This document shows positions 46,925 to 56,542 of a stretch of 64,000 nt of DNA, piece after piece (positions within the stretch are counted from its first letter, which is position 1; each line of letters begins with the position of its first letter). The notes beneath the pieces are model-generated. The model was given only the letters and a program-made list of their open reading frames with translations. It ran no database searches and had not been told where the DNA came from. A program made the position numbers and the translations under genes. The stretch spans positions 1 through 64,000 of the forward strand of contig MENK01000026.1 in the NCBI GenBank assembly GCA_001768235.1. Direction: 5' to 3'. Origin of the DNA: Bacteroidetes bacterium GWB2_32_14. GTDB taxonomy: Bacteria > Bacteroidota > Bacteroidia > Bacteroidales > UBA12077.

Positions 46925-47656
46925 ATGAAATCTAAAATATTATTTTATATAACTCTTTCAATTATACTTTTATTACAATCCCTTGCATGTTCCGATGAAG
47001 ATAATTTTAAAACAGATTTATCTGATTTGGAAAGTTTTAAATTATCAAAAAATACAATTTGGGATGGTTCTGATGGTTCTGGTAGTTTTTCTGATGGTAA
47101 TGTTATTTACTTCAATACGTATTATCCCGATTGGGTTACTTTCAGTGGATTTGCTTATTCAAACATAGTAAATGATATTTTTTATAACGATTCGGCTAAA
47201 TTTTCATCATATCCAAGTGGCGGTGCCAATGAATCAGAAGTTTATGCAGTAGCTCACCAGTTCGAACGAATTATTATAACGTTTAAAGACACAATAAAAG
47301 GCGAGGAGCCCCGGTATGTTATGCTTGCTAACACAACTTATGCAGCTCTGGCTATGAAATATGGATATGGCAATACAAAAAAATTCGGGGGGAACAGCGG
47401 CGATGATCCCGATTGGTTTAAAGTATCAATAATTGGCTATCCGATTTGGGGAGGGCTTTCCGGGCCTGTTAATGTGTTCCTTGCAGACTTCAGAAACGAA
47501 GACAACACGAAAGATTACATTTCTAAATCGTGGCAATACGTGAACTTATCGAGCCTGGGAACTGTTAAAAAAATTGAATTCCAAATTTATTCTTCCGACA
47601 TAGGAGCTCCGCTATACTTTTGCCTTGATAATTTTAAGGGGAGAATTAATGATTAA
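46925..47656 (+). CDS. DUF4465 lipoprotein
   Basis: 243 residues. Signal peptide with lipobox SLAC (Cys22). The DUF4465 beta-sandwich shows its usual landmarks: an early WSG/FAYSN region, VYAVAHQF, YAALAMKYG, FGGNSGDDPDWF, VNVFLADFR, WQYVNLSSLGTV and YFCLDNF at the end. I recall that this family includes the BtuH surface proteins that bind vitamin B12 in gut Bacteroides. Here no B12 transporter or visible cobalamin riboswitch is adjacent, so that function is only a possibility. Monocistronic and likely surface- or outer-membrane-attached. Confidence 0.8.
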   Translation: MKSKILFYITLSIILLLQSLACSDEDNFKTDLSDLESFKLSKNTIWDGSDGSGSFSDGNVIYFNTYYPDWVTFSGFAYSNIVNDIFYNDSAKFSSYPSGGANESEVYAVAHQFERIIITFKDTIKGEEPRYVMLANTTYAALAMKYGYGNTKKFGGNSGDDPDWFKVSIIGYPIWGGLSGPVNVFLADFRNEDNTKDYISKSWQYVNLSSLGTVKKIEFQIYSSDIGAPLYFCLDNFKGRIND

Positions 47657-47861
47657 AGTGTACATTCCATTGTGAATAAATTACCGGTAAATCTTAATAA
47701 CTTATTTAAGATTATATGACTAATTATTAAAAAAATAATCTAATTTCATCTTATCTAATTGTTTGATAATAAAATAATAGAATTAGAAATTTTTATTCTT
47801 TATTAAACATAAATCTTTGCAAAGAAAACATTAGTTTTGCAGCCATAACATTTTGCAGTAT

Positions 47862-49283
47862 ATGAAAGAGGAATTTGAAGATATTTACCACGAGGAAGAA
47901 TATGATGAGTTGTTGAACAAGTGGGAAGATATGCTTAAAAATAAAAAGAAGTATTTTTTTGATGTTTTTGAGTTTGAAAATATTATTGATTATTATATTG
48001 ATATTGATAAAGCAAATAATGCGTTAAAAGCCATAAATCTTGCATCAGAACAACATCCAAACTCAATAAATATCCAGATAAAGAAAGCCCAGGTTCTAAT
48101 TGATAAGGGCTATGCTAGCCAGGCTTTAAAAATTATTGAAAACATTGAATTAATTGAATCGTCAAATAGCGATGTTTATATAGTAAAAGGAACAGCGCTT
48201 AATGCAATAAACCGTTATTCTGAAGCGGAAAAAGCATTTGATATGGCTGTCAGCCTGTCTTTCGAAGATAAAGTTGATATAATGCAAAGCATTGCCAGCT
48301 CATTCGAACATATTGGAAAATACCAAATTTCACTGAAATATCTACTAGAAGCATTTAAATTGGAAAGCGACAACTTATTACTTCTTTTCGATATAGGTTA
48401 TTGCTATGAAAAATTAGGGCAAATAAAAAAGAGTATTGATTTTTATAATAAATATCTCGATAAAGAACCTTTTTCTGAAAATGCCTGGTATAACCTCGGT
48501 ATCTTATATAGTAAGGCAGATATGTTTGATAAAGCAGTCGAAGCATATGAGTTCGCACTTGCAATTAATCCCGAATTTTCATTGGCATATTTCAACCTGG
48601 CTAATGCATATTCAAATAATGAAGATTACCTTAAAGCAATTATTAATTATAAAGAGTATTTGAACTACGACGGAGTAAATGTAGAAGTTCTTACTTATAT
48701 TGGCGATTGCTATGAGAGCATTAAAGAATATGATACAGCTTTAAAATATTATGATGATGCTATCCGGGAAGATGCCTTTTTCTCCGATGCCTATTTTGGT
48801 AAAGCAAACATAATGGTTCAGTATGAAAAATATTCTTTGGCTCTCGATTTTATTCATAAAGCCATCCAAATTGACGATATGAATTCAGAGTATTTTTACC
48901 TGCAGGGGAATATTTATTCTGAATTAAAAAGGTATCACGAAGCATGTGAATCACATAAAAAAGCCTATGATATTGAACCTTCTGAAATCGATTTTATAAT
49001 TGCTCTCAGTGATTCATATTCAAAAAATAATAATTATTTATTATCAAAAAATATATTAATCGAAGGATTAAAAGACAATAAAAACTCTTCACAAATATAT
49101 TTCCGGCTTGCTGCTGTTTATTTACTACTTAATAATAAATCACAAGCTTTAGAAGCATTTGAAAATGGATTAAAGATTAATCCTTCTGCTCACATGGATA
49201 TTTTAATAACTTATCCTGATGCATATAATGTTAAAGAAATATCAGATCTTATTGAAAGCTACATGCTTAAAGATTTGAACTAA
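47862..49283 (+). CDS. Tetratricopeptide repeat protein
   Basis: 473 residues from ATG 47862. An upstream TTG at 47853 could add three residues. No signal peptide or membrane segment. After an acidic N-terminal helix region, about eleven TPR units of 34 residues fill residues 40-460 (for example AWYNLGILYSKADMFDKAVE, SLAYFNLANAYSNNEDYLKA and YFYLQGNIYSELKRYHEACE). A cytosolic scaffold is expected. It precedes aroE by 55 bases and may be cotranscribed with it. A TAGTTTTG -7-like element is at 47832-47839. Confidence 0.9.
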   Translation: MKEEFEDIYHEEEYDELLNKWEDMLKNKKKYFFDVFEFENIIDYYIDIDKANNALKAINLASEQHPNSINIQIKKAQVLIDKGYASQALKIIENIELIESSNSDVYIVKGTALNAINRYSEAEKAFDMAVSLSFEDKVDIMQSIASSFEHIGKYQISLKYLLEAFKLESDNLLLLFDIGYCYEKLGQIKKSIDFYNKYLDKEPFSENAWYNLGILYSKADMFDKAVEAYEFALAINPEFSLAYFNLANAYSNNEDYLKAIINYKEYLNYDGVNVEVLTYIGDCYESIKEYDTALKYYDDAIREDAFFSDAYFGKANIMVQYEKYSLALDFIHKAIQIDDMNSEYFYLQGNIYSELKRYHEACESHKKAYDIEPSEIDFIIALSDSYSKNNNYLLSKNILIEGLKDNKNSSQIYFRLAAVYLLLNNKSQALEAFENGLKINPSAHMDILITYPDAYNVKEISDLIESYMLKDLN

Positions 49284-49338
49284 AACATATTAAAATATAT
49301 ATTCAAAACTTTATAAATTTTAATTTAAAGTCCATAAC

Positions 49339-50088
49339 TTGAAAGTATATGGTTTAATAGGAATAAATCTTGATCACTCATTTTCTCCGGTATATTTTGA
49401 AAATAAGTTCATAAAGGAGAAAATTACAAATGCTTCCTATAAACTATTTCCAATACACGATATTCGCGATTTTAAATCATTGATACAGGAAAACCAGGAT
49501 TTATCAGGCTTAAATGTAACTATTCCGTATAAACAGCAGATTATACCTTACCTCGATGAGCTGGATTTTCATGCAAAAAACATAGGCGCTGTAAATACCA
49601 TAAAATTTATAAAACAGAATAATTCTCTAAAACTGAAAGGATTCAATACTGATTATTTGGGTTTTATTGATAGTTTATTACCCATCTTGCCGCGTAAACG
49701 AATGAATGCTTTAATCCTGGGAACAGGAGGTGCTTCTAGGGCTGTTACTTATGCATTAAAAATATTAGATATCGGGTACAAGTCTGTTAGCAGGAATCCG
49801 GCGGGTAAAAACGAATTGTCATATAATCAATTAGATAAAAACGTTATTGAAAATCATCAATTCATAATAAATACCACTCCGTTAGGAATGCACCCTGGTA
49901 TCGAAGAATATCCATTAATTTCATATCAATATTTAACTAAAAATCATTTAGTTTATGATCTTATATATAATCCAATAGAAACAACCTTTCTCAGATTAGC
50001 AAAAGAAAAAGGGGCAACCATAAAAAATGGAATTCAGATGCTTGAAATACAGGCAGATTATTCATGGAAAATATGGAATGATTTATAA
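49339..50088 (+). CDS. aroE: Shikimate dehydrogenase
   Basis: 249 residues. Substrate site with DHSFSP (12-17), catalytic Lys65 in NVTIPYK and Asp105 in FNTDY, and the dinucleotide-binding GTGGASRA (128-135) define AroE. It reduces 3-dehydroshikimate with NADPH in aromatic amino acid synthesis. The start is TTG at 49339: an in-frame stop at 49321 excludes anything earlier, and the resulting MKVYGLIG matches the family's N-terminus. Slightly shorter than the roughly 270 of E. coli AroE. Confidence 0.94.
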   Translation: MKVYGLIGINLDHSFSPVYFENKFIKEKITNASYKLFPIHDIRDFKSLIQENQDLSGLNVTIPYKQQIIPYLDELDFHAKNIGAVNTIKFIKQNNSLKLKGFNTDYLGFIDSLLPILPRKRMNALILGTGGASRAVTYALKILDIGYKSVSRNPAGKNELSYNQLDKNVIENHQFIINTTPLGMHPGIEEYPLISYQYLTKNHLVYDLIYNPIETTFLRLAKEKGATIKNGIQMLEIQADYSWKIWNDL

Positions 50089-50249
50089 AAATTCCATACT
50101 TTTATTAACTTAAACCAGTATTCGTTTTTAAAAACTTGTTGTGTAACACATTTTTAATTGATATAATTCATATTGATTTTTCATCTAAAATCTGCAATTT
50201 TGTGTAAATAAAATTTTTCAATAAAAAAATATATAAATAATTGATAACA

Positions 50250-51251
50250 ATGAATTTATTACAACAAATCAAAGAAAAAGCACAGAAAAACAAGAAGCGA
50301 ATTGTTTTACCCGAGGGAACTTCGGAAAGAACTCTTAAAGCAGCCGATATTATTTTAAAGGAAGGAATCGCTGACCTAATCTTATTAGGCAATTTAAAAG
50401 AGATCGCAGATTTAGAAAAAAAGTTTGGGTTAGATCTTTCTAAAGCCGAGAAAATTGATCCGGTAAATTCACCAAAGAAACAGCAATATATTGACAGATT
50501 AGTCGAATTAAGAAAATCAAAAGGATTAACACCCGCAGAAGCAGAAAAATTGTTGAATCAGGATATTTATTATGGCCCAATGATGATATTCATGGGTGAT
50601 GCTGATGGAGAAGTTAGCGGGGCAGAACATACAACGGCCGATACCGTTCGTCCGGCTTTACAAATCGTAAAAACTGCTCCAGGTATATCTGTTGTTTCAG
50701 GAGCAATGGTAGTTGTTACTAAAAAGCCTGAACTGGGCCATCATGGTGTGTTTATTTTTGCCGATGTTGCAATAACTCCTAATCCAACGGCACAGCAACT
50801 TGCAGAAATTGCAATATGTAGCGCAGAAACTGCAAAATCAATTGCAGGCATTGAAAAACCTAAAGTGGCATTGTTGTCCTTTTCAACAAAAGGATCCGCA
50901 GAACATGAATTAGCAACGAAAGTTGTTGAAGCAACCCGCATAGCAAAAGCCACCAGGCCAGACTTAGATATTGATGGCGAATTACAATCTGATGCAGCAC
51001 TTATTGCAAGTGTTGGACAAAAAAAATCACCAGGATCAACAGTTGCAGGTTTTGCTAACGTTTTGGTATTTCCCGATCTTCAAGCTGGAAATATTGGATA
51101 TAAACTGGTTGAGCGATTAGGTGACGCCGAAGCTATAGGGCCTGTATTGCAAGGACTTGGAGCTCCAATTAACGATCTTTCAAGAGGTTGTTCGGTTAGC
51201 GATATAGTAAACTTAGTTGCAATTACTGCAAACCAGGCAGCAGGTAAATAA
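50250..51251 (+). CDS. pta: Phosphate acetyltransferase
   Basis: 333 residues from ATG 50250; a TTG nine bases earlier is less likely. This is the short PTA form without the N-terminal regulatory domain. KKRIVLPEGTSERTLKAA at the start, YYGPMMIFMGDADGEVSGAEHTTADTVRPAL in the middle and the NILVFPDLQAGNIGYKL-type segment are family signatures (these are spread over 19-300). It interconverts acetyl-CoA and acetyl phosphate. It lies 30 bases upstream of ackA, forming the classic acetate/ATP module. Confidence 0.95.
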   Translation: MNLLQQIKEKAQKNKKRIVLPEGTSERTLKAADIILKEGIADLILLGNLKEIADLEKKFGLDLSKAEKIDPVNSPKKQQYIDRLVELRKSKGLTPAEAEKLLNQDIYYGPMMIFMGDADGEVSGAEHTTADTVRPALQIVKTAPGISVVSGAMVVVTKKPELGHHGVFIFADVAITPNPTAQQLAEIAICSAETAKSIAGIEKPKVALLSFSTKGSAEHELATKVVEATRIAKATRPDLDIDGELQSDAALIASVGQKKSPGSTVAGFANVLVFPDLQAGNIGYKLVERLGDAEAIGPVLQGLGAPINDLSRGCSVSDIVNLVAITANQAAGK

Positions 51252-51281
51252 AATACCCACGTATAAAAAAAAGAGTGATAA

Positions 51282-52493
51282 ATGAAAATCTTAGTATTAA
51301 ACTGTGGAAGTTCGTCGATAAAATACCAACTGTTAAGTATGAATAATTCCGATAAAGCTGAAGTACTTGCTAAAGGAATTGTTGAAAGAATAGGTATTCA
51401 AAATGGAGAATTAAGCCATAAAACAAAAGAAGATAAAAAATATAGCATAGTAACCGACATACCCGATCATACAAAAGGAATAGATTTAATACTTGCTGCA
51501 TTACTTTCACCTGAACATGGTGTAATTAAGAATATTGATGAAATTGTTGCTGTTGGACACCGTGTTGCACATGGAGGACAATATTTCCCCGAAAGTGCAT
51601 TAATAACAAATGATGTAAAAGAAAAAATTGAAGAATGTATTGAACTGGCTCCTCTTCATAATCCTGCAAACCTGAAAGGGATTCTTGCCATGGAAAAATT
51701 ACTTCCTAAAGTACCACAGGTAGCGGTTTTTGATACATCGTTTCATCAAACAATGGAGCCCAAGTCATTTTTATATGCATTGCCATACGAATATTATCAG
51801 AAATATAAAGTTCGCCGTTATGGATTCCATGGTACCAGTCATAAATATGTTGCGGAAAAAGCGTGCAAGCTGGTTGGCTGGGATTGGAAAGAAAAGAAAG
51901 TTATTTCATGCCATCTTGGAAACGGAGCTTCTGTTGCAGCAATAAAAAATGGAAAATCTATTGATACATCAATGGGATTTACTCCTGTAGAAGGTTTAAT
52001 GATGGGAACCCGTGCAGGTGATCTTGATCTCGGGGCATTGCTTTTTATTGCAGAGAAAGAAGATTTAAGCATTAAGGATACAAATGATGTGGTTAATAAA
52101 CGAAGCGGTTTAATGGGGATTTCCGGCATATCTTCCGACATGCGCGATATCGAGAAAGCTGCCGACGAAGGAAATGAAAGAGCTAAAATTGCTTTTGAAA
52201 TGTTTGCTTACCGTGTTCGAAAATATATTGGTGCATACTCAGCAGCAATGGGTGGTGTTGATTTGGTATTATTTACCGGCGGTATCGGTGAAAACGGATG
52301 CGAAGTGCGGCGACTGGTTTGCTCTGAACTTGAGTATCTCGGGATAAATTTTGATGTTGAAAAAAATAAAGGAAAAAGAGGCGTTGACCTCGAATTAACA
52401 AAAGAAGGTTCAAAAACAAAAGTTGTAGTTGTTACTACCAACGAAGAACTTGTTATTGCAAGTGACACTCAGCGAATAGTCAGTAATTTATAA
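51282..52493 (+). CDS. ackA: Acetate kinase
   Basis: 403 residues with the ASKHA fold: MKILVLNCGSSSIKY at the N-terminus, GHRVAHGG, RRYGFHGTSHKYV, CHLGNGASVAAI and LFTGGIGENG in order. It makes ATP from acetyl phosphate. Cotranscribed with pta. A strong terminator follows and separates it from ptb-buk. Confidence 0.97.
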   Translation: MKILVLNCGSSSIKYQLLSMNNSDKAEVLAKGIVERIGIQNGELSHKTKEDKKYSIVTDIPDHTKGIDLILAALLSPEHGVIKNIDEIVAVGHRVAHGGQYFPESALITNDVKEKIEECIELAPLHNPANLKGILAMEKLLPKVPQVAVFDTSFHQTMEPKSFLYALPYEYYQKYKVRRYGFHGTSHKYVAEKACKLVGWDWKEKKVISCHLGNGASVAAIKNGKSIDTSMGFTPVEGLMMGTRAGDLDLGALLFIAEKEDLSIKDTNDVVNKRSGLMGISGISSDMRDIEKAADEGNERAKIAFEMFAYRVRKYIGAYSAAMGGVDLVLFTGGIGENGCEVRRLVCSELEYLGINFDVEKNKGKRGVDLELTKEGSKTKVVVVTTNEELVIASDTQRIVSNL

Positions 52494-52495
52494 TC

Positions 52496-52526
52496 AAAAA
52501 GGCGATTTTTTTAAATCGCCTTTTTT
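52496..52526 (+). terminator. Intrinsic terminator of pta-ackA
   Basis: GGCGATTT (52501-52508) and AAATCGCC (52513-52520) form an 8-bp stem with a TTTT loop, preceded by A5 and followed by T6. Confidence 0.9.
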
Positions 52527-52592
52527 CAATATACAATTTATTACATATCTTCGCACAAAATTCAATAGTTTAAAAATCTAAAAATAACCAGG

Positions 52593-53489
52593 ATGATTTT
52601 AAAATCATTAAATGACATAGTTGAATTAGCTATAGCAAAAGAAAAACGAAGACTTGCTGTTGCCGCAGCAGCCGATAAACCCGTATTAGAAGCTGTTAAG
52701 AATGCTTACGAAAAAGGGATAATTATTCCCATATTGGTAGGCGATAAAAACGAGATAGAAAAAATTAGTAAAGAAATTAAATTTGATTTAACAAATATCG
52801 AGATTATCGAAGAAAGCGATCCTTCTAAAGCATCGGTTAAAGCCGTTGCATTAATTAAAGACGGGAAAGCAGAAATTTTAATGAAAGGATTGGTAAGTAC
52901 AGCACCATTGCTTAAAGCTGTTCTCGATAAAGAAAATGGATTACGAAAAGGAGCCACATTAAGCCATTTTGCACTGATTGAATCACCATATTATCACAAA
53001 CTTATAGGAGTTACTGATGCTGCTATGAATATTGCTCCTGAATTTAACGAAAAAGTTGATATTGTTAACAATGCAGTTGAAGTATTCCATCGCTTAGGCA
53101 ATAAGAATCCTAAAGTGGCAATTATTGGTCCACTCGAAGTGGTTAATCCTAAAATCGAATCTACTTCACATGCCGCGATGTTATCTGTTATGAACAACAG
53201 GGGACAAATTAAAGGATGTATTATTGATGGCCCTTTTGCTATTGACAATGCTGTTTCAAAAGAAGCTGCCGAACATAAAGGCATTCATGGAGAAGTTGCA
53301 GGTGATGCCGATATTTTAGTTACACCCGAATTAAACAGTGGAAATGTTTTGTATAAAACACTCATGTTTTTAGGCGGATGTACTTCAGCAGCAGTAATTA
53401 TGGGTGCAAAAGTACCCATTGTATTAACATCACGCGCAGACACTGATAAAAGCAAGATGATGTCTATTGCTCTTGCTGCAGCAATGTAG
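52593..53489 (+). CDS. ptb: Phosphate butyryltransferase
   Basis: 298 residues, the Ptb branch of the PTA/PTB family. RRLAVAAAADKPVLEAVKNA, AEILMKGLVSTAPLLKAVLD, LSHFALIESPYYHKL and ITDAAMNI-type segments are typical. The ending VPIVLTSRADTDKSKMMSIALA is diagnostic. It exchanges butyryl-CoA (or branched acyl-CoA) and phosphate. Partner butyrate kinase starts 33 bases downstream. Confidence 0.92.
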   Translation: MILKSLNDIVELAIAKEKRRLAVAAAADKPVLEAVKNAYEKGIIIPILVGDKNEIEKISKEIKFDLTNIEIIEESDPSKASVKAVALIKDGKAEILMKGLVSTAPLLKAVLDKENGLRKGATLSHFALIESPYYHKLIGVTDAAMNIAPEFNEKVDIVNNAVEVFHRLGNKNPKVAIIGPLEVVNPKIESTSHAAMLSVMNNRGQIKGCIIDGPFAIDNAVSKEAAEHKGIHGEVAGDADILVTPELNSGNVLYKTLMFLGGCTSAAVIMGAKVPIVLTSRADTDKSKMMSIALAAAM

Positions 53490-53522
53490 AATTCTATTAT
53501 AAATAATCACTTAATATATATT

Positions 53523-54599
53523 ATGGAAGAATCAAGAATCTTAGCGATTAACCCGGGATCAACATCTACTAAAATAGCTGTTTATCAGGGATCAAAATCA
53601 ATTTTTTTAAAAAATATAAAACATTCGGCAGACGATCTAAAACCTTTTAAAAAGATAGTTGATCAGTTTCATTTCAGAAAAGAAATCATTCTGAAAGAAC
53701 TCAAAGATGCTGATATCAATATCAATTTAATTACAGCTATTGTTGGCCGTGGGGGGTTGGTTAAACCTATAGAATCTGGTGTTTACGAAGTGAATGACCA
53801 GTTAATTGCTGATTTACACGAAAGTAAATTAGGCGAACATGCAAGTAACCTAGGCGGATTAATTGCTCACGATATAATAAAATCAATACCCGGGGCAAGA
53901 GCATTTATTGCCGATCCTGTTGTTGTTGATGAAATGGAAGATGTTGCCCGTTATACAGGTCATCCAAAATTTGTTCGTCATTCTATTTTTCATGCATTAA
54001 ACCAGAAAGCAACTGCCCGTAAACATGCTAAAGCTGTTGACAAACCTTATGAAGAGTTAAATTTGGTAATTGCTCATCTTGGTGGTGGTATTTCTGTTGG
54101 TGCTCACAGAAAAGGAAGAATAATTGATGTGAATAATGCTCTTGATGGGGATGGCCCATTTTCTCCTGAAAGAACAGGCACTTTGCCTTGTGGACAAGTT
54201 GCTTCACTATGTTTTAGTGGTGAATATACCCACGAACAAATTAAAAAGATGATTAAAGGAGAAGGAGGATTTGTAGCTTATCTAGGCACTAACGATGCTT
54301 ACGAAGTAGAAATGCGCGTTAAAGCCGGTGATGTTGAAGCTAAAAAAATACACGACGCCCTTGGATATCAATTAGGAAGAGAAATAGGTTCTTTAAGCGC
54401 GGTTCTTAAAGGCGAAGTGGATGCAATTATCCTTACCGGTGGTATGGCTTACGATCAAATACTTGTTGAATACATTAAGCAAATGGTTTCTTTTATAGCT
54501 CCCGTGTATGTTTACCCGGGTGAAGATGAAATGGAAGCTCTTGCTATGAATGGTTATATGGTTATAAAAGGTGAAATATCACCCAAAATTTACAAATAA
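53523..54599 (+). CDS. buk: Butyrate kinase
   Basis: 358 residues, same ASKHA superfamily as AckA but of the Buk group: ILAINPGSTSTKIAVYQG at the start, IVGRGGLVKPIESGVYEVN, VRHSIFHALNQKA and AHLGGGISVGAHRKGRIIDV. It turns butyryl phosphate (or isobutyryl/isovaleryl phosphate) plus ADP into the acid and ATP. With ptb it is the terminal step of butyrate or branched-chain fatty acid fermentation. Confidence 0.94.
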   Translation: MEESRILAINPGSTSTKIAVYQGSKSIFLKNIKHSADDLKPFKKIVDQFHFRKEIILKELKDADININLITAIVGRGGLVKPIESGVYEVNDQLIADLHESKLGEHASNLGGLIAHDIIKSIPGARAFIADPVVVDEMEDVARYTGHPKFVRHSIFHALNQKATARKHAKAVDKPYEELNLVIAHLGGGISVGAHRKGRIIDVNNALDGDGPFSPERTGTLPCGQVASLCFSGEYTHEQIKKMIKGEGGFVAYLGTNDAYEVEMRVKAGDVEAKKIHDALGYQLGREIGSLSAVLKGEVDAIILTGGMAYDQILVEYIKQMVSFIAPVYVYPGEDEMEALAMNGYMVIKGEISPKIYK

Positions 54600-54621
54600 T
54601 TAGTTTTCAATGTCAAAATTT

Positions 54622-54648
54622 AAAGCAGGATTCCTTCCTGCTTTTTTT
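54622..54648. terminator. Bidirectional terminator between buk and the SDR gene
   Basis: AAAGCAGGA (54622-54630) pairs with TCCTGCTTT (54636-54644), followed by T. The T-run overlaps the stop codon of the convergent SDR gene. Confidence 0.88.
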
Positions 54649-55360
54649 ATGGCGTTGTAGAACTCACGGGTATTATCTTACCATTAAAATATTTATATCC
54701 ATTCATGGCAAAATCAACAATAAATTGAGCCATATCTGCAGCAGTTGTTATTGATTTATAATCAGGGAAAGCTTTTCTAAGCATTTCGGTATCTACAGAT
54801 CCTAATGCCAGGCAATTAAATTTAATCCCGTTATTTTTATATTCTTCGGCTAAACATTCAGTTAAATTACTTAATGCAGCTTTGCCGGCACTATAATAGG
54901 AGAGTCCCGGGAATTTTGAACTACCCTGAAATCCTCCCATACTCGAAATACTTACAACATGCTTAGGGAAACCCGATTCAATATAGGGAATCAATTCTTT
55001 AATCAGTATTGAATGGCTTATAAAATTTACTGTAATTAGTTTATTGATTTCAGATAATTCAAAATCGTGAAAAGGTTTATTTATTAAAACACCTGCATTA
55101 TTAATTAAAATGTCAACAGTATTTACATATTTAAGTATTTCGGGAATTAATATGGTTTGAATAGATTGAGTTTCTTCCAGATCAAAAACAATGGTCTTTA
55201 ATTTGTTTTTCAGATTCTGCCTGATGCAAGCATTTTTAAGTTCTTTTAAAAGCTGCCCGCTTCGGGCAATAGCAACTACTGTATTATTTTCATCGTTTGA
55301 AAATAATTTTGCCATTTCAAATCCAATTCCCTTACTTGCCCCGGTTATAACGATATTCAT
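54647..55360 (-). CDS. Short-chain dehydrogenase/reductase
   Basis: 237 residues with a complete classical SDR set: cofactor motif TGASKGIG (6-13), NNAG (87-90), catalytic Ser139 or Ser140, and Tyr156 and Lys160 in YSAGK. The second-strand region (VVAIARSG) has an Arg after the strand, compatible with NADPH. The substrate cannot be told. Its ATG is followed by only a short divergent gap to the next gene. Confidence 0.9.
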   Translation of the reverse strand: MNIVITGASKGIGFEMAKLFSNDENNTVVAIARSGQLLKELKNACIRQNLKNKLKTIVFDLEETQSIQTILIPEILKYVNTVDILINNAGVLINKPFHDFELSEINKLITVNFISHSILIKELIPYIESGFPKHVVSISSMGGFQGSSKFPGLSYYSAGKAALSNLTECLAEEYKNNGIKFNCLALGSVDTEMLRKAFPDYKSITTAADMAQFIVDFAMNGYKYFNGKIIPVSSTTP

Positions 55361-55449
55361 TTTTTTAGAGATTATTTAGAATTCTAAAAGTAAAAATTGA
55401 TATTTTTATCATGTATAAAATTATTCGATTTATCTTAATAATTAATAAT

Positions 55450-56055
55450 ATGTCAGCATTTTTTAAGAACAGTTTGTTCGTGGTAATTCTTGCAGCTTTG
55501 CATTTGTGTGCTTTTTCACAAGACAAAAAAGATGAAACAAATAAAAAGGAGCAAGTAAAAAAAGGGTTTTCGCCTCCTTTTATATATGTTGGTGCTACTA
55601 TTGGAGCTTCAGCTTATGTTGATGTAAATATTACTTCAGGGGTTCAGCTAAATAAAAGGTTTAACCTGGGACTGGCAGGAAAATATCAATATTATACTCT
55701 AGGAGGAACAATAGATAAAGGTTTTAGCTCACATATTTATGGTTATGGAATTTATTTACAAACTGCAGTTATTGAAGATTTTAGAAATATTATTAAATTA
55801 AAAACGTATAGTGGTTTATTTCTACATGCAGAATACGAAATGTTAAATCTGAATGAAGCCTATTTTTCAGATAATGACCCCATAAATGATACTGGTGACA
55901 GATTCTGGTTAAATAATATCCTGGTTGGCCCGGGCTATATTGGAAGGTTTAATAATACAGGTATTTTTGCCATACTTTTATGGAACGTGAACCCCAATGA
56001 TAAAAACCCGTACGAATATCCTTTATTCAAGGTTGGTTTTACTATCGGGATTTAA
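55450..56055 (+). CDS. Putative outer-membrane or secreted beta-rich protein
   Basis: 201 residues from ATG 55450, giving a clean signal peptide (MSAFFKNSLF to LCAFSQ). The frame open from 55411 would add 13 residues before it. The mature part, after a lysine-rich stretch, has alternating hydrophobic strands with Gly and Tyr (FIYVGATIGASAYVDV, FNLGLAGKYQYYTLGG and SHIYGYGIYLQTAV) and ends FKVGFTIGI, resembling a small outer-membrane beta-barrel. No family recognised. The last four bases overlap the convergent receiver gene. Confidence 0.7.
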   Translation: MSAFFKNSLFVVILAALHLCAFSQDKKDETNKKEQVKKGFSPPFIYVGATIGASAYVDVNITSGVQLNKRFNLGLAGKYQYYTLGGTIDKGFSSHIYGYGIYLQTAVIEDFRNIIKLKTYSGLFLHAEYEMLNLNEAYFSDNDPINDTGDRFWLNNILVGPGYIGRFNNTGIFAILLWNVNPNDKNPYEYPLFKVGFTIGI

Positions 56056-56429
56056 TGGTCGAGAAATTTAGACATTATAGTTAACAGGTTTTCCGGGCGA
56101 ATGGGTTTTGAAATATAATCATCGCAACCTGCCTTAATACTTGCTTCTTCGTCTTCTTCCATTACATATGCTGTTTGTGCAATTACAGGCAGGGTTGGTA
56201 ATTTCTTTTTTATTTCAATAGTTGCTTCCAGCCCGTTTAAGTCAGGCATTTTAATGTCCATTAAAACAATATCTGTTTTTCGTGTAGTACATACTTCTAT
56301 CGTTTCACGCCCTGTTTTTGTCCAGATTATCTGCGCTTTGGTAGGTTTAAGAACGGCTTTTAAAAACAAATAGTTAATTTGTTCGTCTTCTGCAATTACA
56401 ACTATTTTATCTTCCCAATTTTTAATCAT
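56052..56429 (-). CDS. Stand-alone response regulator receiver protein
   Basis: 125 residues, one CheY-like receiver domain and no output domain. Acidic pocket Glu14-Asp15, phospho-acceptor Asp58 in LMDIKMPD, Thr86 and Lys108 (SKP) are all present. It resembles receivers of hybrid histidine kinases and may act by protein contact. No kinase gene is adjacent. Confidence 0.9.
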   Translation of the reverse strand: MIKNWEDKIVVIAEDEQINYLFLKAVLKPTKAQIIWTKTGRETIEVCTTRKTDIVLMDIKMPDLNGLEATIEIKKKLPTLPVIAQTAYVMEEDEEASIKAGCDDYISKPIRPENLLTIMSKFLDH

Positions 56430-56542
56430 GTTTCAATAATACTAATGTAAAATAAGTATTGCAAATTTATTTTTACATAATCAATGCAGTTTGTTGAAAT
56501 ATCTGGTAAAAAATATGCTAAATTATTGGTTTAATGATGCTT

